Part shown: positions 5,711 to 7,152 of the stretch, piece by piece
Position numbering within the stretch: the first letter of the stretch is position 1
Layout of the letters: each line of letters begins with the position of its first letter
Origin: CATOSP01 sp034422355
GTDB taxonomy: Bacteria; Chloroflexota; Dehalococcoidia; Lucifugimonadales; UBA3495
NCBI GenBank assembly: GCA_034422355.1
Contig: DAOUJS010000172.1
Span: 1-7,152, forward strand
DNA: 7,152 nucleotides
Direction: 5' to 3'
Notes under the pieces: generated by a model
What the model was told of the DNA's origin: nothing
Databases searched by the model: none
Seen by the model: only the letters and a program-made list of their open reading frames with translations
Translations under genes and position numbers: made by a program

Positions 5711-6586
5711 TTGAGCCACGACACGCCCACCCTGTTCTGCACCCCCGACGGCCAGTGCACCGCGCCGGTGGAACTGCGTTCGTCCAGGGACCTGGTGTCC
5801 GACCCCGCCGGTCATCCCAACGTGGGTAGACCCGAGAACGTGAATCTGTGGCGCAGGGACAACCCGGACAATACCGCTATCGACGGCAGGTTGTCCCACC
5901 GGCTGTTCATGGCCGTCTGCCAGTTTCCCGCCATGCGGGCCTCCTGGCTGGCCGAGGTGGTGCAAGGTGCTCCCAAGGGCGTGCGCCGCCACCTGCGCCG
6001 TTTCGTGGACACCGGGCTGGTGGCGGTGTTCGACGGGCAGCATTACATGTCGGAGCAGGGCATGAGACGGGCGGCCAACATGAGCCGGGTGCTGCCCGCC
6101 ATCATCCGGTCCCGCCACGGCCCCTACCTGGACCGCTGGTACCGGGAGCACGAGCGGCGGCACAACGACGGGGTGAACCGGCTGGTGGTGCAGTTCGCCC
6201 GGGAGGGCGTTGAGGCCGTGGCCGGCTGGCGGGCCGAGGTCAAAGTGCCGGGCCTGACCCAGGTGCGGCCCGACCTGCTGGTGCTGGCGCATGACGGCCC
6301 CTTCGACGGAGGCCCCCACTACATCGAGTACGAGCGCCACTCGGTCTTGCCGCATCAGGTGGCGCACAAGCTGAGACCCTACCGGCACATGGAAAGGCTG
6401 GGGCGTCCCCTGCCCCTGCTGATGGTGTGCCGGACGGAACAGTCGGAGACGAACTTCCGGGAGGTTAGAAAGGGACTGCCCACGCTGACCACCACCCAGG
6501 AGCGGTCCTTTGCCGGGCCGCTGACGGGGAATGTCATGGTGTGGCGGCTGGACGGCGCCCAGGTCGCGCTGCACTGCCGCCGGTAA
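5711..6586 (+). CDS. C-terminal half: replication-relaxation family (wHTH + PD-(D/E)XK-like)
   Basis: The frame resembles the replication-relaxation family (Pfam Replic_Relax), found on conjugative plasmids and integrative elements. A winged helix lies at about residues 59-125 (LSHRLFMAVCQFPAMRASWL, HLRRFVDTGLVAVFDGQHYM). The C-terminal domain has the pattern of a PD-(D/E)XK nuclease fold: RPDLLVLAHD with D188, then HYIEYERHS with E206 and E208, then HKLRPYRHM with K220 and PLPLLMVC as a following strand. Whether the site is catalytic cannot be told. The TTG at 5711 has no good ribosome binding site and an in-frame TGA lies nine codons upstream, consistent with this being the second half of a broken gene, not an independent one. 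The first residues TLFCTPDGQC continue a domain begun upstream. Confidence 0.7.
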   Translation: MSHDTPTLFCTPDGQCTAPVELRSSRDLVSDPAGHPNVGRPENVNLWRRDNPDNTAIDGRLSHRLFMAVCQFPAMRASWLAEVVQGAPKGVRRHLRRFVDTGLVAVFDGQHYMSEQGMRRAANMSRVLPAIIRSRHGPYLDRWYREHERRHNDGVNRLVVQFAREGVEAVAGWRAEVKVPGLTQVRPDLLVLAHDGPFDGGPHYIEYERHSVLPHQVAHKLRPYRHMERLGRPLPLLMVCRTEQSETNFREVRKGLPTLTTTQERSFAGPLTGNVMVWRLDGAQVALHCRR

Positions 6587-6692
6587 AGGGCGCTGGAGCG
6601 GGGAAACCTGCACCGGCTGAGGACAGCCAACACCGGTAGAGCGCGGGAGGGAGGGGAGAGCCGGATCCAGGCATGGCCGCCGGTCAGGATGG

Positions 6693-6950
6693 TCATGCCG
6701 CCGAATCCGGGTAGTTCCGTTCCTCCTCATCCCCCACCGCCACCCTATACTCCGCCCTCGGCTCGGTGACGATGCATCTGGGACTGGCGGCAGCCCGACC
6801 TTGCCGACAGTTTGGGCTCCAACACCCAATGGAGCAGCACACTGTGGTTCAGCACCCGTGGAGCGTGCCCCGCCAACTCAAAGAGCGCCGGTATTCTGTG
6901 GCGGTCAACTCCACTGGCACCCGGTGCCAGCTGTAATCAATGCTCAGTCC
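6693..6950 (-). pseudogene. Remnant of an OmpR/PhoB-type response-regulator DNA-binding domain
   Basis: Three successive minus-strand frames together spell the winged-helix output domain of a response regulator. 6950-6888: GLSIDY..VPVELTATEYR; 6888-6805, after a lost base: ALFELAGHAPRVLNHSVLL and then LEPKLS; 6805-6782, after a second lost base: GKVGLPPV; 6779-6693: IVTEPRAEYRVAVGDEEE ending in TGA. In an intact member the order is ELTATEYRLL.ELA..AGRVLTH..LL..VW, a recognition helix (VVKRLRRKLGDD-like) and YIFTEPRVGYR. The recognition helix is deleted between the last two pieces. No receiver domain is recognisable to the right. It cannot be functional. Confidence 0.55.
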
Positions 6951-7152
6951 TGTCGCGGAGTAGAGAAGCCCTACGGCGCCACCAAACTGGATAAAGCCAT
7001 GAACTTTCACTCTTTGGACACAATCGACACGCAACACTTAGGGATAGTCTGAACAAGGATGTTAATTGCCCGAATGTCCCGACCAGCCAGTGATAGGGGG
7101 AGAAATTCTCGCCTCAGGGCTGACTGGCTGCCGTTCCACACCCTTGGTTTCG
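6951..7152. other. Right edge, no gene recognised
   Basis: The stretch is less GC-rich than the rest. Minus-strand frames upstream of the response-regulator remnant do not show a receiver domain. A plus-strand frame from 7060 runs off the window but has no supporting features. A nested inverted repeat lies at 7084-7130. Confidence 0.3.
7084..7130. repeat. Nested inverted repeat
   Basis: CAGCCAGT (7084-7091) pairs with ACTGGCTG (7123-7130); inside lies GAGAA-A-TTCTC (7100-7110), extended by a GG/CC pair past one mismatch. It could be a protein-binding site, an RNA hairpin or a transposon end. No poly-T follows. Confidence 0.4.

Larger units (their letters stand above)
4818..6586 (+). pseudogene. 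Full span of the broken two-wHTH replication-relaxation-like gene
   Basis: Both ORFs join through the bases between them. Past the TAG (5640-5642) the first frame reads EVEPSA; from 5660 the second frame reads QVVVAHDA, meets TGA at 5684-5686, and then reads AGELARSTL straight into the second ORF. Restoring CAG for TAG, one C near 5658-5660 (GCCAG from GCCCAG) and TGG for TGA gives one protein of about 589 residues with two successive winged-helix-plus-mixed-domain units. Three lesions within 47 bases make a sequencing artefact unlikely for all of them. The gene was probably a plasmid or integrative-element DNA-processing protein. Confidence 0.6.

Noticed and set aside
6615..6628. Hairpin GGCTG-AGGA-CAGCC as terminator of the 5711-6586 frame
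   Set aside because: Only five pairs and no T-run follows; common by chance in GC-rich DNA.
5639..6829. Long minus-strand frame of 396 residues
   Set aside because: It is antisense to the replication-relaxation-like frames, is rich in H, G, P and Q as expected from GC-rich complement, and has no recognisable domain.
7060..7152. Plus-strand frame running off the right end
   Set aside because: Only 31 codons, no spaced ribosome binding site, and no recognisable motif.

Overview
The window is GC-rich bacterial DNA. Its protein families (wHTH/replication-relaxation proteins, a TnpB of the 'zinc finger plus RuvC' type, HigBA, TPR) and wording of the proteins fit an uncultured Chloroflexota-like genome, but no marker gene is present, so this is an inference. 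It looks like an accessory region in decay: apart from an intact HigB-HigA toxin-antitoxin pair, most reading frames are truncated, internally deleted, or broken by single-base losses.

Layout: (1) 43-897 (+): tnpB of an IS605/IS607-type element, with the N-terminal and zinc-finger/RuvC-III ends kept but the RuvC-I and RuvC-II core missing. (2) 894-2585 (-): an operon of higB (toxin, TTG start), higA (HTH antitoxin fused to an ImmA/IrrE-type HELAH metallopeptidase domain) and a 41-residue CxxC reading frame that runs into the 3' end of tnpB, so it is probably cut by the insertion. A promoter with a palindrome over its -10 box lies upstream of higB. (3) 2743-3256: a TPR fragment (+) facing a small HTH-like gene (-) that is split in two frames. 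(4) 3257-3802: a long non-coding or weakly coding stretch with a hairpin, a possible 50-residue ORF and a cloverleaf-like fold. (5) 3803-4596 (+): two helical proteins of unknown function, possibly one gene split by a frameshift. (6) 4818-6586 (+): a large two-winged-helix protein related to the replication-relaxation family, broken into two ORFs by TAG, a lost base and TGA within about 47 bases. (7) 6693-6950 (-): remnant of an OmpR/PhoB-type response-regulator DNA-binding domain in several frames. (8) 7084-7130: a nested inverted repeat near the right edge.

Functionally, HigB would be an mRNA-cleaving toxin restrained by HigA, and the pair likely represses its own promoter. The replication-relaxation homologue and the unknown helical proteins suggest a former plasmid or integrative element. 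The frame breaks that can be reconstructed are consistent with loss of one base each, and the two internal stops are consistent with C-to-T or G-to-A changes. This argues for real decay of a mobile region in which the addiction module persisted, although sequencing indels could explain some of the frame breaks.
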